DNA of 64,000 bases from Diogma glabrata (GCA_963693315.1 OY856187.1:376970599-377034598); one strand, 5' to 3'. Positions 23,876 to 34,260 are shown, counted from the first letter of the stretch. Numbers and translations: made by a program. The notes: generated by a model from the sequence alone, not told the origin.

Positions 23876-23923
23876 CATTGAACATTCTGGTCCTTGCAAA
23901 CACGCGAAGTCTTCGGTGGCAAA
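23876..23923 (-). CDS. candidate 48-bp internal micro-exon of an unidentified host gene
   Basis: Read on the minus strand, a pyrimidine-rich tract ending TTCTTCTTACAG precedes a 48-nt segment that ends ATG just before a GTAGGA donor. The segment is nearly half G+C in surroundings that are roughly four-fifths A+T. All three frames matter: alone, phase 0 reads FATEDFACLQGPECSM. Joined to the other candidate exon (55 nt, 57429-57483) it would be read in another phase, through CHRRLRVFARTRMFN or SLPPKTSRVCKDQNVQ, without stops. No family is recognised. Length divisible by three allows an optional cassette exon. Confidence 0.4.
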
Positions 23924-25428
23924 CTGTAAGAAGAAATAAAAGAAAAATAAATTTATAAAATACATTTTTGTGTATGTAGACAAGGGTGATTTGAAAATTA
24001 ATTAGCAGAATACTAAACAGCTCGATAACACATAATAATGAACAGCTAGGTAATATGAATTAATTAATTAAAACTAATACAACACTAATAAAATTAATTA
24101 ATTTTATTAACACTTTCGTTGGAGATAAACTAAAAATTGAGACAATTTTAGAATAAAACTTTTTCACTAAATTAAATTCACACATCAAATCAGAAACAAA
24201 CCTTACATCATTATTCATTACACCAAATGTGAGGAGAGGTTCTATAAAATATTTTTCTAATTCAATATTTATTTTTAAATTGTTTATATTGATTACTCAC
24301 TCTTTCACTTTTGTTATTGTAAATGGCATAGGAGGCCTTGCAAAAAAAAACTATCATTCAAATACTAATTTGATGTGTAAATTTAATTTTTGTTTGTTTC
24401 CAACTAAGCAATTATTATAAATGATTTTTTTTTATTTATTAAAAACCGAGTAAGTCAACTGCCGCCAACACAAAAAACTCCTCTTCACTTTCAATAACAA
24501 AAGTATGCACTACGAGATAAAGTTTCCACTCAGCATTGTACTCAAAATGCTAATATTAATAGAAGCCGAAATCGGGGTTTTCGACATAATTATTGACATA
24601 CACTCCTTAACTTATCAACCTTTCCTCAAACAAGATAAAATAAAATGTTTAATTTAATTATGCTAATTTTACGTAGAAAATAAAATGTTCATTAAATTAG
24701 TGAATACGTTTTGCTTTGTTAATTCATTAAGATTGTATGTTCGATGATTTTTGAGCAACAACAACAGATTTGTTGTTTTAAATAATTTTAAGCAACAGAC
24801 GAAACTTTAGAGTTTTATATATGTATGCCTTTCACTTCAGTTCTAATAAATCTAAGCAAATCTAATTGCAATTTATATATACTTGAAGAACGTATACAAG
24901 TTCTAAATGTAAGTAATAATTTAGCATCTGGATGGTTCTTGTTTTTAATTGTATTTTTCTTTATTTATTTTCTTAACCAAAGATTTATTAAGTTTCAAAG
25001 CTTAAATTTATTGTTGTTCATCTTATCCTTTTTATCTATTTTGTTATCTTTACAATCATGCATGAGTGTGTGTGTGTAAAAATTCTCGTAATTTTATTTT
25101 AATTTTTAAAGGATTTTGTATGCTTTGATTACTTTATCTTGTTGTGTGGTTATAAACTGGAGTTAAAGATTTATGTTACTCTATATTTTAAGAATAGAAA
25201 CCAAATATGTTTTATAAAATTAACGTAATAAATATTTCATATTTTGCTGTAGTTCCGCAAGTTATATGTTAGCCATAGAAATGGTACAACAAATGGTGAG
25301 AGTTTTATTTGATATACTTCAATTTTGGATGTAGTGAAGTGCTATTAAAGCAAAAGATAATTCGGCATAAATTAAGCCAAGAAAAATTTCTTGGCGGCCA
25401 AGTTTTTAAGTAACTGCGACAAACAAGG
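23924..25428. other. AT-rich non-genic stretch
   Basis: No gene recognised; consists of AATTAATTA-rich DNA and short chance frames. It ends at the poly-T tract that marks the 3' end of the minus-strand LINE. Confidence 0.5.
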
Positions 25429-25731
25429 TTTTTTTTTTTTTTTTTTTTTTTTATTATTCAACATCAATAAATTTTGTTACATTACACTGTAGAGTAGTAT
25501 AATTTATATTATTTTAATTATTTTGGTTTTTTACATTGCTCGAACCAAAGGTTATATCGCAACGTACAGGTTTAAGATTGAATCTTAAAAATGTTTTCAA
25601 TTTTTAACTTTCAATCTTAAAAATTGATAAATTAAAAATAAAATAGAAAAATAGAAAATATCTACATAATTAAAAAAACTAAAATTACTGTTCAACAAAC
25701 ATTTACAATATTATTCAACTTCTATTGTGTG

Positions 25732-28668
25732 CTAAGTTATTTTCATGTGTGCCGTTATGTTATGTTTGAATTTTGCTAGATTTATCGAATATTTTATTTC
25801 TGTAAGAAGACTGTTAAACTTAGGAATTGCCCGGTATATAACATTTGTTGTACTAAATGTGGTTGCAAAGTATTCGGTAGCAAAGTGAGATTTTCTCCTT
25901 GTATTATAATTATGTTTCTGACCCTGTTTTTCTATAATAAAGTTATGTAATATAAGATTATTTAATATTTTATATGCTAACACATAAAGCTCTCTTTCAC
26001 ACAAAGAGCTAAATGAAATAAAATTTGAATATAGTTCCTCTGTTGGAAATCGAATGGGTACATTTAAAATATATTTTAAAGTACGTTTATGGAGAATATT
26101 TAGTTCGTTGAGCATATATTGAGCACATCCACTCCATACCGGATTTAGATACATTAAACGAGAATGAATGTATGCGTTATACAATAATAAAAGTGAATTC
26201 TTTGGAAGTAGCCGCTTTGTTCTGCCAATAGCAAAAATATATGGAATAATGGATTTTTTCAACGAGTCAATATGATCAACCCATTTAAGTCTGCTGTCGA
26301 TAGTGAGACCTAGATATTTAAATTTATGTACTCTTTCAATTGCAGAAGAGGCATATGTAACTTGAAGCGCGTTAGGATTCACTAGATCAAAGCACCTACT
26401 CTCAAAAATCATATACTTCGTCTTCTCGTTATTTAGGACCATATGGTTTATACTGCACCATGATTCAAGCAACACCATGTCATTATTCATTTGGGAATGA
26501 AGAGTTTCTACTGAATCTGCTTCATACATTAAAACACCATCATCCGCAAAAAGCTGCAATTTTCCATCGAAATTCATAAATTGTAAGTCATTTATCTGTA
26601 TTAGAAAAAGACACGGACCCAGAATTGATCCTTGAGGGACACCACTTTTAATTATGTTTTCTTTGCTTGTTTTATTATCTAAGCACACCACTTGTTTTCT
26701 GTCACATAAGTAGTTTTCGAATAACTTTAGTTGCTCATTTGTAAAATGTAATTTTTTTAGTTTGTACATCTCAATTTTGTGATCTACTGTGTCAAATGCT
26801 CTTCTAAAGTCTAAAAAAATACATCCACATGTCTTTTTTTGATCTAGATTTTTGCTTAGAAAGTGAGTAAGCGATAAACAAGCAGCAGTTGTGTTTGATC
26901 CTTTACGAAAACCAAATTGAAGATTGTATATAATGTTATTTTCAACTAAGAAGTTTTCCAGCCGGTTCAATAATATGGTTTCAAAAACTTTAGAACAACT
27001 AGTTAAGATTGAAATAGGCCGATAGTTTGAGACATCACTTTCAATTCCGTTTTTGTAAAGAGGTTTTACCCTTGCAGTTTTCAAAGATTTTGGAAAGGTA
27101 CTGTTATCTATGCTATTATTTATATGTGCGGCAATTACAGAGGCTACTCTATGTGCACAATGTTTTAGAGCTTTCGTAGAGATTTTATCAATCCCTGCTG
27201 CAGCTGAAGTGTTTAAACCATTTATTATCTTAAAAACCTCATTTTTGTTAGTGTGTTGAATATTTAGTGGGGATACAATTTGATATTGAAAATAATTAAA
27301 ATGGTCAAAGTCAGGTGCAGGTAAATGGATGGTTATATCATTGGCGATATTTACAAAAAAATTATTAAAAATGTTAGCTACTGTTGCACTATCTTTTACA
27401 AACGTTGAGTCCAAAGGGTCCGATAAGTAGATGGGAATGGGTGTATTAACTGATTTATTAAAGATAATTTTGTTTAAGTGTTTCCAAAGTAGTTTTGAAT
27501 TATTAATATTTTTTTGGATTAATTCCGCATTATACAATTTTTTAGCAGTTTTTACTCCAGAAGCTACAAGGGAACTTAAGAATTTATGCTGATGCTTGAA
27601 ATATTCTAAGTTGGGGTATTTATTTTTTAATTTCATAAAACGGTCTCTTTCTTTCATTTGATTCACCAACTCATCGGTCATCCATTCATTCCATTGTTTT
27701 TTGGAATTTTTATTTTGAGTCACTGACCTGGTAGATTTGACTACTACGTTGGAGAATTCCTTAACAAAATCATCAAAGGTTACCGCATTGAGTATTTTAG
27801 GCCAATTAGTATCCAATAAGAGCTGTTTATAGTTAAGTTTTAAGTAACTTTCTTCTTGCTTAATTTTTGGTATTTCCAAATCAATAATACGTAAAAGTAT
27901 AATTTTATGATCAGATAAATGCGTATCTGATATTGACAGGTCGTATTTAAAGCTAAAAATATTTGAAATAACATGATCTATTATGGTTCCGATTGCATTT
28001 TTTTTCCTTGTAGCGAAATCTGGTGTAATTTTATTGAGAATAAGGTATCCCGAAGATTTAATCAGATTTATGTATTTTGAGACTAGGGATGAATTCAAGT
28101 CTAATAAGTTTATATTTATATCACCAACTATAATATTTTTACTGTTGCTATCCAAAATCGATTCTAAGTGATTCAAAAACATATTTGTTTCATTTTTTTG
28201 TGACCTATAAACAGATATTATATTCATGTTTTTTTCTATCAGTTTTATACCAATACACTGACAGTAATCTTTGTTTATATTAAGAATTTCACAGGAAGCA
28301 ATATTGGACTTTACGAAAATTGCAACCCCACCGTAGCCATCACTTCTATTGCAAATATAAGATTTGAACCCAGTTAAATTGTAGAATTTATTTTCTTCTG
28401 CCTTTAACCAAACCTCTGTAAGAATTAAAAGATCAATATTACATTGTAAATTATATACTAAAAACTCAATGTCATGAAGTTTGTTTTTTATACTTTGGCA
28501 ATTAAGATAGAGAAAATTGCAATCACCATTTCCCAGCGATGGTTTATCATTTAAAAATAAATTGTGTTTGATATTGTCAAAATCCAACAAATCATCTTTA
28601 TCATTGTGCATAGTTAATGTTATTGAAATAGTTTTTTGTATGTATTGTTTTTTTACTTTTAGACACAA
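25732..28668 (-). CDS. LINE ORF2: endonuclease-reverse transcriptase, 978 residues, intact
   Basis: The protein nicks target DNA and copies the element RNA at the nick. An apurinic-type endonuclease fills about residues 50-260, with the expected active-site positions: Asn56 in LNCQS, Glu85 in LTEVW, Asp183 and Asn185 in VGDININ, Asp231-His232 in IDHV, and SDHK at 252-255. Reverse transcriptase spans about 530-800: NYRPISIL at 547-554, GFRKGS at 585-590, FLDFRRAFDTVDH at 617-629 (catalytic Asp619), SGVPQGSILGP at 674-684 and the catalytic FADD at 706-709. The C-terminal part (SRLMYLNPVWSG onward) is typical of this enzyme class. No stops or frameshifts. The chosen Met is the first in frame; a second at residue 20 (MHNDKDD) would also keep all domains. 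Translation after ORF1 must cross about 218 nt. Confidence 0.95.
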   Translation of the reverse strand: MCLKVKKQYIQKTISITLTMHNDKDDLLDFDNIKHNLFLNDKPSLGNGDCNFLYLNCQSIKNKLHDIEFLVYNLQCNIDLLILTEVWLKAEENKFYNLTGFKSYICNRSDGYGGVAIFVKSNIASCEILNINKDYCQCIGIKLIEKNMNIISVYRSQKNETNMFLNHLESILDSNSKNIIVGDININLLDLNSSLVSKYINLIKSSGYLILNKITPDFATRKKNAIGTIIDHVISNIFSFKYDLSISDTHLSDHKIILLRIIDLEIPKIKQEESYLKLNYKQLLLDTNWPKILNAVTFDDFVKEFSNVVVKSTRSVTQNKNSKKQWNEWMTDELVNQMKERDRFMKLKNKYPNLEYFKHQHKFLSSLVASGVKTAKKLYNAELIQKNINNSKLLWKHLNKIIFNKSVNTPIPIYLSDPLDSTFVKDSATVANIFNNFFVNIANDITIHLPAPDFDHFNYFQYQIVSPLNIQHTNKNEVFKIINGLNTSAAAGIDKISTKALKHCAHRVASVIAAHINNSIDNSTFPKSLKTARVKPLYKNGIESDVSNYRPISILTSCSKVFETILLNRLENFLVENNIIYNLQFGFRKGSNTTAACLSLTHFLSKNLDQKKTCGCIFLDFRRAFDTVDHKIEMYKLKKLHFTNEQLKLFENYLCDRKQVVCLDNKTSKENIIKSGVPQGSILGPCLFLIQINDLQFMNFDGKLQLFADDGVLMYEADSVETLHSQMNNDMVLLESWCSINHMVLNNEKTKYMIFESRCFDLVNPNALQVTYASSAIERVHKFKYLGLTIDSRLKWVDHIDSLKKSIIPYIFAIGRTKRLLPKNSLLLLYNAYIHSRLMYLNPVWSGCAQYMLNELNILHKRTLKYILNVPIRFPTEELYSNFISFSSLCERELYVLAYKILNNLILHNFIIEKQGQKHNYNTRRKSHFATEYFATTFSTTNVIYRAIPKFNSLLTEIKYSINLAKFKHNITAHMKIT

Positions 28669-28886
28669 GATTAAAATTCAAGTTACAAATAAAATGTTTT
28701 GTATGAAATGAAAATGTAAAAAAAAATGAAATGAATATAAAAATGTTTGTGAACATACTTACAACTATAAAATAATTAACCAAACTAACAGGCAGATTAA
28801 ATAACTGAAAAAACTTATTACTATCTTTATTTTTATTACTTTTATTCCTTATTAAAGTGCTATTGCAGAATAAAGCTTGCGAGAGT

Positions 28887-29846
28887 TTAAGATGATGAAA
28901 ACATTTGTAATAGTTTTTCCATATCGTTTCTAGATTTAATGAGATATACTTTAGAATTTGGCTCTTTCCGAAAATGTATTGTTGTGTTTTTAATCCATAG
29001 AAATTGAAAATTTAATTTTGTTTTAACTTCCCTCATATTAAAGTATAATGTTCGTTTATATGGAGTCAAGTGATCCCGGATAAATATTTGCTGATCTCTT
29101 TGTAAGTGGAAACCTATTTGATTAGCATATATGACTTGTTTTTCTTGTTTTTTTTTCATAAAAATTGTCTTCGCTGCTATTGATTTAAAACGTATAAGAA
29201 TTTGATGATCACGATGACTGGATTCAATTTTATTTCTTAAATACACACTAGTGGCAATATTTTCAATGAAAGTTGTTTCTAGTTCGAGTGTTTTGATTAT
29301 GTTTTGTAAAATAGTTATTTCAGGCGTTTTATTTTCGGGTATACCTGCAACTATAATATTATTCACTAAATCTTGTTGCTTTGCTTCATCAACATCTGCC
29401 TCCAAACGGTTGATAGTAGTTTCAAGAAATTTTTGATTTTTAAATGTTGTTTCAATGTCTTGTTGAGTTTTGTCATTCTCTTTTTGGAGATTATCAAGTT
29501 TGCCAGAGAATTCATCAAGTTTGTTCGCAAGAAATTGTTGCGAAGATATTATTTCATTTATCATTGTTTTGAATTCACAAAAATTTTTGGTCAAACCATC
29601 AATTTTTTGGTTTAAGACACTTGTTATTTCGGTAATTTTGCATTCAGTAGAACAATACCAGGTTGATTCAGCTGCTAATCTCTGAATGTTACTGCCAACG
29701 ATTTTTTTACATGATAGATGAAACATTTTTTTGCAACCTGTACACTGAAAGACTGACTGCTTTTCTGTGACAGTTTTATTACAGGTTGGGCATTGTACCA
29801 TAGAGCTATAATTTGTACTGGATTCAGCTGTTTCAAAGTAATGCAT
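28887..29846 (-). CDS. LINE ORF1: PHD-finger, coiled-coil RNA-binding protein, 319 residues
   Basis: ORF1 proteins of this type bind element RNA as multimers in the ribonucleoprotein that precedes integration. A PHD-like finger lies at residues 19-69 with ligands Cys19, Cys22, Cys35, Cys38, His43, Cys46, Cys65 and Cys69 (C4HC3 order). A heptad-rich coiled coil follows from about 75 to 160 (KLDEFSGKLDNLQKENDK). The C-terminal half, from about 165 (NNIIVAGIPENKT), resembles the RNA-binding region of other insect LINE ORF1 proteins, which is related to a domain of a baculovirus FP protein. It is uninterrupted and lies upstream of ORF2 in the same direction. Start chosen at the first Met, 18 residues before the first zinc ligand. 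Confidence 0.85.
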   Translation of the reverse strand: MHYFETAESSTNYSSMVQCPTCNKTVTEKQSVFQCTGCKKMFHLSCKKIVGSNIQRLAAESTWYCSTECKITEITSVLNQKIDGLTKNFCEFKTMINEIISSQQFLANKLDEFSGKLDNLQKENDKTQQDIETTFKNQKFLETTINRLEADVDEAKQQDLVNNIIVAGIPENKTPEITILQNIIKTLELETTFIENIATSVYLRNKIESSHRDHQILIRFKSIAAKTIFMKKKQEKQVIYANQIGFHLQRDQQIFIRDHLTPYKRTLYFNMREVKTKLNFQFLWIKNTTIHFRKEPNSKVYLIKSRNDMEKLLQMFSSS

Positions 29847-30150
29847 TTTAAATACAATTTAAGTACAATTGTTTCAACAATAAACAAAAAATAACAGATG
29901 TTAATAAATGTAATTTATTATTTGTCGATTTTTTATATCAATTACGGATATTACCAGTTTATTGTCTATTAATTGCAGTAAACACAAAGTATTTTAACAC
30001 AGTTATCGTAAAAAACAACTATTATCACTTCAATTTATTTAGAAATTACAATAAACTCATCAAACTATTACTTTTATTTATTTTAAGATAGTTAATAAAA
30101 ACAAAAATCGAAATAAACAAATTTCTTTTAAATATAAATCAAAAAAAAAA

Positions 30151-30889
30151 AAAAACAGACTCAATAATAAATTAAACACGTCTTATCGATACGACGATTC
30201 GTTTGTTGATCTGTAGGTTGAATTGTAGCTAAAAATTCAACAAGCTGTGGTAGGTGGATAATACTTCTAGTATGGCTTCGATTCTTTAGATGATGGGAGA
30301 GTGTTATCTAGTGTAATTTTAGAACTGAGGCTCTATCGATTATGCTCCTTTAGTTTTAATATGAACGTCAAACTCATCCGAGCAGAAATTAGTCCGGGAA
30401 AGCCTAAATACAGTCATAGCTTGGTCAGAGCCTAATCAGTCCAGAAAGGGCAAGTCATATTAGGACAATCTGATGAGGGCATCTTTGAAGCTTGAGTTAG
30501 AATACCTGTTTACTTATTTGCGAATATCATATAGACTATTGCCTGAGCCGCACTTCTCAATGTAAACACGCGCTGCAATGAAATATTGTCAATGACTTTG
30601 GCAATGGAAAATATTGCAAAAAAGTTCACAATAATTGCAGTCATTGTAGCCAATTTTCAGGATATGTTGTTGTGTGTCAAATTAAAGCGCCTCCAATTCA
30701 GTGCTTTAGTTGTTGTGTTTCGCAGCTAAAATTAAAAGAATCAAAAAAAATAATAAATATTGCTCGCGCTTCTGCGATGTTGTTTGTATTTTAAATTATG
30801 CCAATTTTTCTGCCTTGTTTTTTTTCAATCATGCCGTGTAAAACGAAGAGCCATGGGTTATTTGAAGTGGACTGTGAAAACAAGGTAAT
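30151..30889. other. non-genic stretch
   Basis: The first ~80 bp may still be LINE 5' region. After that the sequence is GC-richer and may be old repeat: CTTTGAAGCTTGAGTTA at about 30493 recurs at about 10888. No gene was recognised. Confidence 0.4.
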
Positions 30890-31122
30890 CAAAAGCCAAC
30901 GCAGACCAAAAGGTTGCAAATAGGTTGATCCATGGTCGTAAGACGATACGCGGCAGCTAATTGAACGGATTGACGTGTACGAATGCCCCTGAAAAGTCGT
31001 TCAATTCTTGAGCAAAAGTAAATACGCACGAAGTGGTGCATGGGCTGATGGCGAAAGAACACATATTTACATTCTATTAAATATTTTACAGACGAAAGTA
31101 GGGAATATGAAAAATACACAAA
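30890..31122 (-). pseudogene. unassigned decayed frame, possibly second ORF of a Harbinger-like element
   Basis: A 76-residue minus-strand frame (YFCSRIERLFRGIRTRQSVQ, then LAAAYRLTTMDQPICNLL) lies on the far side of the hAT from the Harbinger transposase tail at 32264-32402, in the same direction. Harbinger elements often carry a second DNA-binding ORF, so common origin is possible, but no domain is recognised. Confidence 0.25.
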
Positions 31123-31130
31123 GTAGCGAC

Positions 31131-32113
31131 TAGGGATGGAAAAGTCGATTCCGATTCTACTCGAGAATCGACTTTTCTGTTAAAATAATCGATTATAAAG
31201 AATCGAGTTTTAATTTTCAAAGTCGATCAAGAATCGATTCTTAGTATTCGATTTTTTGACATTAGAAGTTATATTTAAAGTTATATGCTATTACTCGACT
31301 CCCGACGTAAAAACTAAGATTTCAAAATATTTGCAACTCTGCGCGCGCTGTGACTTTTCTCGATATGTGTTCATCACAAGGAATCTTTGAGTTTAAAAAA
31401 ACATTTCTTCGTCATGGTTTTTCTATTAATTTGTTCAAATTTTATCTACATATGTGATTGCTTGAAAAAAGAAATTCAACTAACAAAAAGTGTTGCGGTA
31501 GATCATGAAAGTGAATACGCTACATATCATCAACGCTCTTCAAATGGTAATGGTATTTGGGATTTATTAGACGACGCTATGCAACAAAACCATCAAAATA
31601 ATGACAGTAATGAAGTAGGTGGGTTGCCGATTGAATTGAGACAATTCATTAATCGGCCAACAGTCGACAGAAAAAGTAATCCGGATCCAATTATCACATG
31701 GAAAACACTCAAAAATGAATACCCAAATTTATCAACAATATAGCCACGTCAACCATCCACCATGTGAGCGTTTATTTTCATACTATGGTCTGATTGCAAA
31801 TCAGATTCCAAGTCGATTAACGCCTGATCATTTGAATATATGCTACTTTTCTTAAGATCAGTTGCAGAAGGTTGTGGTTTTCATAAGTTGTGGTTTTCAT
31901 AAGTTGATTGTCTAAAATTTATTTTGAATAAATGTATATCAATGAAATATAAATTTAAATTTTTTTCAGTTAAAGCTAGTTTTCTTAACATAGGAATCGA
32001 TTAAAATCGAAAGAATCGACTCTTGCAGCCGAAGAATCGATTCTGAGAATCGAAATGTATAAAATCGAAGTAGGAATCGAGAATCGATTTTTCTATAAAT
32101 CTTTCCATCCCTA
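31131..32113. mobile_element. 983-bp hAT element with perfect 8-bp target duplication GTAGCGAC
   Basis: The left end TAGGGATGGAAA and right end TTTCCATCCCTA are perfect 12-bp inverted repeats. GTAGCGAC is present at 31123-31130 and again at 32114-32121. Inside each end the DNA is crowded with GAATCGATTC-type words in both orientations, likely subterminal transposase-binding repeats. The interior retains only the C-terminal part of a hAT transposase, so it is an internally deleted derivative. Confidence 0.95.
31387..31855 (+). pseudogene. C-terminal fragment of hAT transposase
   Basis: The frame at 31387-31743 ends with LPIELRQFINRPTVDRKSNP and LKNEYPNLSTI, the usual sequence just before the hAT dimerisation domain. 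After a stop and frame change the domain itself reads ERLFSYYGLIANQIPSRLTP then DHLNICYFS, at about 31766-31855. The catalytic core and BED-finger are missing. The first ~40 residues of the upper frame (hydrophobic FFVMVFLLICSNF) are not recognisably transposase and may be spacer. Non-functional. Confidence 0.75.
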
Positions 32114-32263
32114 GTAGCGACAAGGACAAGAACAGTCAGATGACCGAGATGTACTCATTGCTGAAGTTCTTTATGCAATTTATTGATTGGATTCAAAACG
32201 CGCGTATCCAATTTGGTACATAGCCATTATTGTCCCATATCCGGCTACTGCCATTCGACCTCT

Positions 32264-32402
32264 CCCTCACCGGTGAAATAAGATTTAAATTCATCGCGAA
32301 TCTCTTGCGCGTTGCTTGATTGTCGTCCAGGCTGAGCACAGTTCATGGACATCACAACATCAACCGGTTTAGAATGACTATTATGATTGTTTGATTTCGA
32401 AG
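32264..32402 (-). pseudogene. PIF/Harbinger transposase C-terminal tail
   Basis: On the minus strand the frame reads NAQEIRDEFKSYFTGEGEV then EWQ and a stop. The pattern R--F--YF---G-V-WQ at the very end of the protein is characteristic of Harbinger-type DDE nucleases. Nothing upstream (higher coordinates) could be read as the catalytic core. The hAT at 31131-32113 has inserted just downstream of this tail. The rest of the element is too decayed to bound. Confidence 0.55.
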
Positions 32403-33218
32403 ACGTACGGTTACAAGGTCCCGAAAGCCAAACTAGAATAATTGCGAGCGCATCTAAAATGTGTAAAGTGGCATTTAAACTGATTCATGAATGAAGATTG
32501 CAGTGTCCAAACAAACATAAAAAAGGAACAAAATCAGCAGTTTTGATTAAAATCTTCTCTTTTCATTTGTGCAACGCCCCCCAACAGCTAATTATTTTTT
32601 GCCCGCATGTTTACCATCTTATTTAAAATATCATATATAATTAAAATTACATACTGTTACGTTTTAACCGTCCTTCGAATTGGCGTTACTCTCAATCACT
32701 GATTAGTAAGCAAAAACACCAGGTTTTATTAAGTATTTCACAACTTTATTGTTTCATAACAACAGAAAAACAATTCTGCAAAGATTATTTTTTAGCCAGA
32801 ATATTCAACAGCTTTAAAAACTCCAACTGTTTATTGTAGAAATTTCCAAAACACAGCTTCCAAAATAATACACAAAATTTATTTTAAACTTTATTTACAA
32901 AAACTAATTTTAAAAATAACTTCTGTTTAGACGATTTTATTTGCACGGTACAGCGTTTCGATTACAATTAATTAATTCTGCCTAAAAATGCCTGCTTAAA
33001 TACTAAATTCCGTACAATTTAGAAAAATCGAAACTGATCATTATTCTAAATATCTTTAAGCCGGAATGTTTCAACAACAAAATAACAAATAGTGTTTAAT
33101 TGTCACCTAACTGTAAAAAAAAGGTTATAAAACAGAAACCAAAAAAAAATGTTTGTCTCTCTCTAGAAAAACAACAACAATTCTATGTGTTTCTGACTCA
33201 TTATTGTTTTTTTATAGC
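32403..33218. other. non-genic stretch, possibly a solo LTR from about 32657
   Basis: A segment starting TGTTACGTTTTAACCGTCC at about 32657 has the TGTTACGT start common in Gypsy LTRs and is followed by ~500 bp of AT-rich DNA with ATTCCGTACAATTTAG-like words. No matching end, partner LTR or target duplication was found. No gene is seen. Confidence 0.25.
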
Positions 33219-33661
33219 TACTAGGAGGGCCCGGCGTGCTTCGCTACGCTTATAAATAAAGTTTTTGCGTAGACATTTTGTTGACGTAGAAGCAATGATT
33301 TCAAAAAGTGGTAATGAGAAATGTTAGCATATAATTTTTAATTTTTCTTTTTAAATATATGAATGAAAAATAATCAGAACTCTAGCTGATCAGTTCGGAT
33401 ATATGAAAACTTAGCGACCCATAAGTTTTCAAGTAAGCTTATTTGATCTCTAACTTATTTGATCGCTAATTTGTCCTATATCCGAACTGATCAGCTAGAG
33501 TTCTGATTATTTTTCATTCATATATATAAAAAGAAAAATTAAAAATTATATGCTAGCATTTCTCATTACCACTTTTTGAAATCATTGCTTCTACGTCAAC
33601 AAAATTTCTACGCAAAAACTTTATTTATAAGCGTAGCGAAGCACGCCGGGCCCTCCTAGTA
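33219..33661. mobile_element. 443-bp foldback MITE flanked by TA
   Basis: Both ends read CTAGGAGGGCCCGGCGTGC in inverted orientation, next to TA on each side. The arms stay nearly complementary for about 200 bp, through GCGTAGCGAAGCACG, AACTTTATTTATAAGCG, the TGACGTAGAAGCAATG block and AGAACTCTAGCTGATCAG, around a centre near 33440. TA flanks suggest mobilisation by a Tc1/mariner-type transposase. No coding capacity. The arms differ by only a few substitutions, so it is fairly young. Confidence 0.9.
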
Positions 33662-33855
33662 TTACAAAAATCTGCCAATAATTGCGAAATTTCAAACCTT
33701 TAAATTAAACATTTCTTTGGAATTAATGATTTGTAAAATAAATTTTAAATTTTTGATCAAACTGATCAGCCCCATAAAAAGAAAAGTGAAATTGATAGTT
33801 TTTTGCTGTCAAAAAAAAGTTATGATGTAAAATATCATGTCAAAAAGTTCATTTA

Positions 33856-33953
33856 CGTTTGTTGTATACAAAAACAAAAATAATATTTCGATCGTATAAA
33901 ACCGCGTTTGTTGTATACAAAAACAAAAATAATATTTCGATCATATAAAACCT
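33856..33953. repeat. tandem duplication, two 49-bp copies
   Basis: The 49-bp unit starting CGTTTGTTGTATACAAAAAC occurs at 33856 and 33905 with a single substitution (ATCGTA versus ATCATA). Each unit has a short TTGTATACAA palindrome. Confidence 0.9.
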
Positions 33954-34176
33954 ATAAAACAAAGAAAAATAATACGTTTATCCACTACCAAAGCAATGCA
34001 TAAACTAAATGAGAAAAAATAAATATAAAAAAAGTAAATAAAGTTTTTAGTTTCGTTTGTTGTTTCGTGTTTTTTTTACATACGAATATAAGGTGTTTTT
34101 TTAAGTAATTCAATATGATTAAAATTTGTGTATTTGTGTATTAATTTGTATTATTTTGTTTTAATTTGTATTAATG

Positions 34177-34260
34177 TTTGAATAAAATATTTCCTTATAG
34201 GTCCAAATATAAATATACACAATATTTATATTTGGACCTATAAGGAAGTATTTTATTCAA
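34177..34260. repeat. 84-bp hairpin-forming inverted repeat
   Basis: Arms of ~38 bp (TTTGAATAAAATATTTCC and TTATAGGTCCAAATATAAAT on the left) are complementary, with one mismatch, to 34222-34260 around a short ACACA loop. It could be the collapsed remnant of a foldback MITE; a precursor-like RNA hairpin cannot be excluded. Confidence 0.8.

Larger units (their letters stand above)
25429..30150 (-). mobile_element. near-complete two-ORF LINE (non-LTR retrotransposon)
   Basis: On the minus strand the order is a 5' untranslated region, ORF1 (29846-28887), a gap of about 218 bp, ORF2 (28668-25732), a ~280-bp 3' region, and a poly-A tail seen as a 24-bp T run at 25429-25452. Both ORFs are uninterrupted. 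PHD-type zinc finger ORF1 plus apurinic-type endonuclease and RT in ORF2 fit a CR1/L2-like clade, but this is an inference. The 5' end is uncertain (an A-rich run at 30137-30165 lies near it), and no flanking target duplication was found. Structural integrity suggests recent insertion. Confidence 0.85.
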
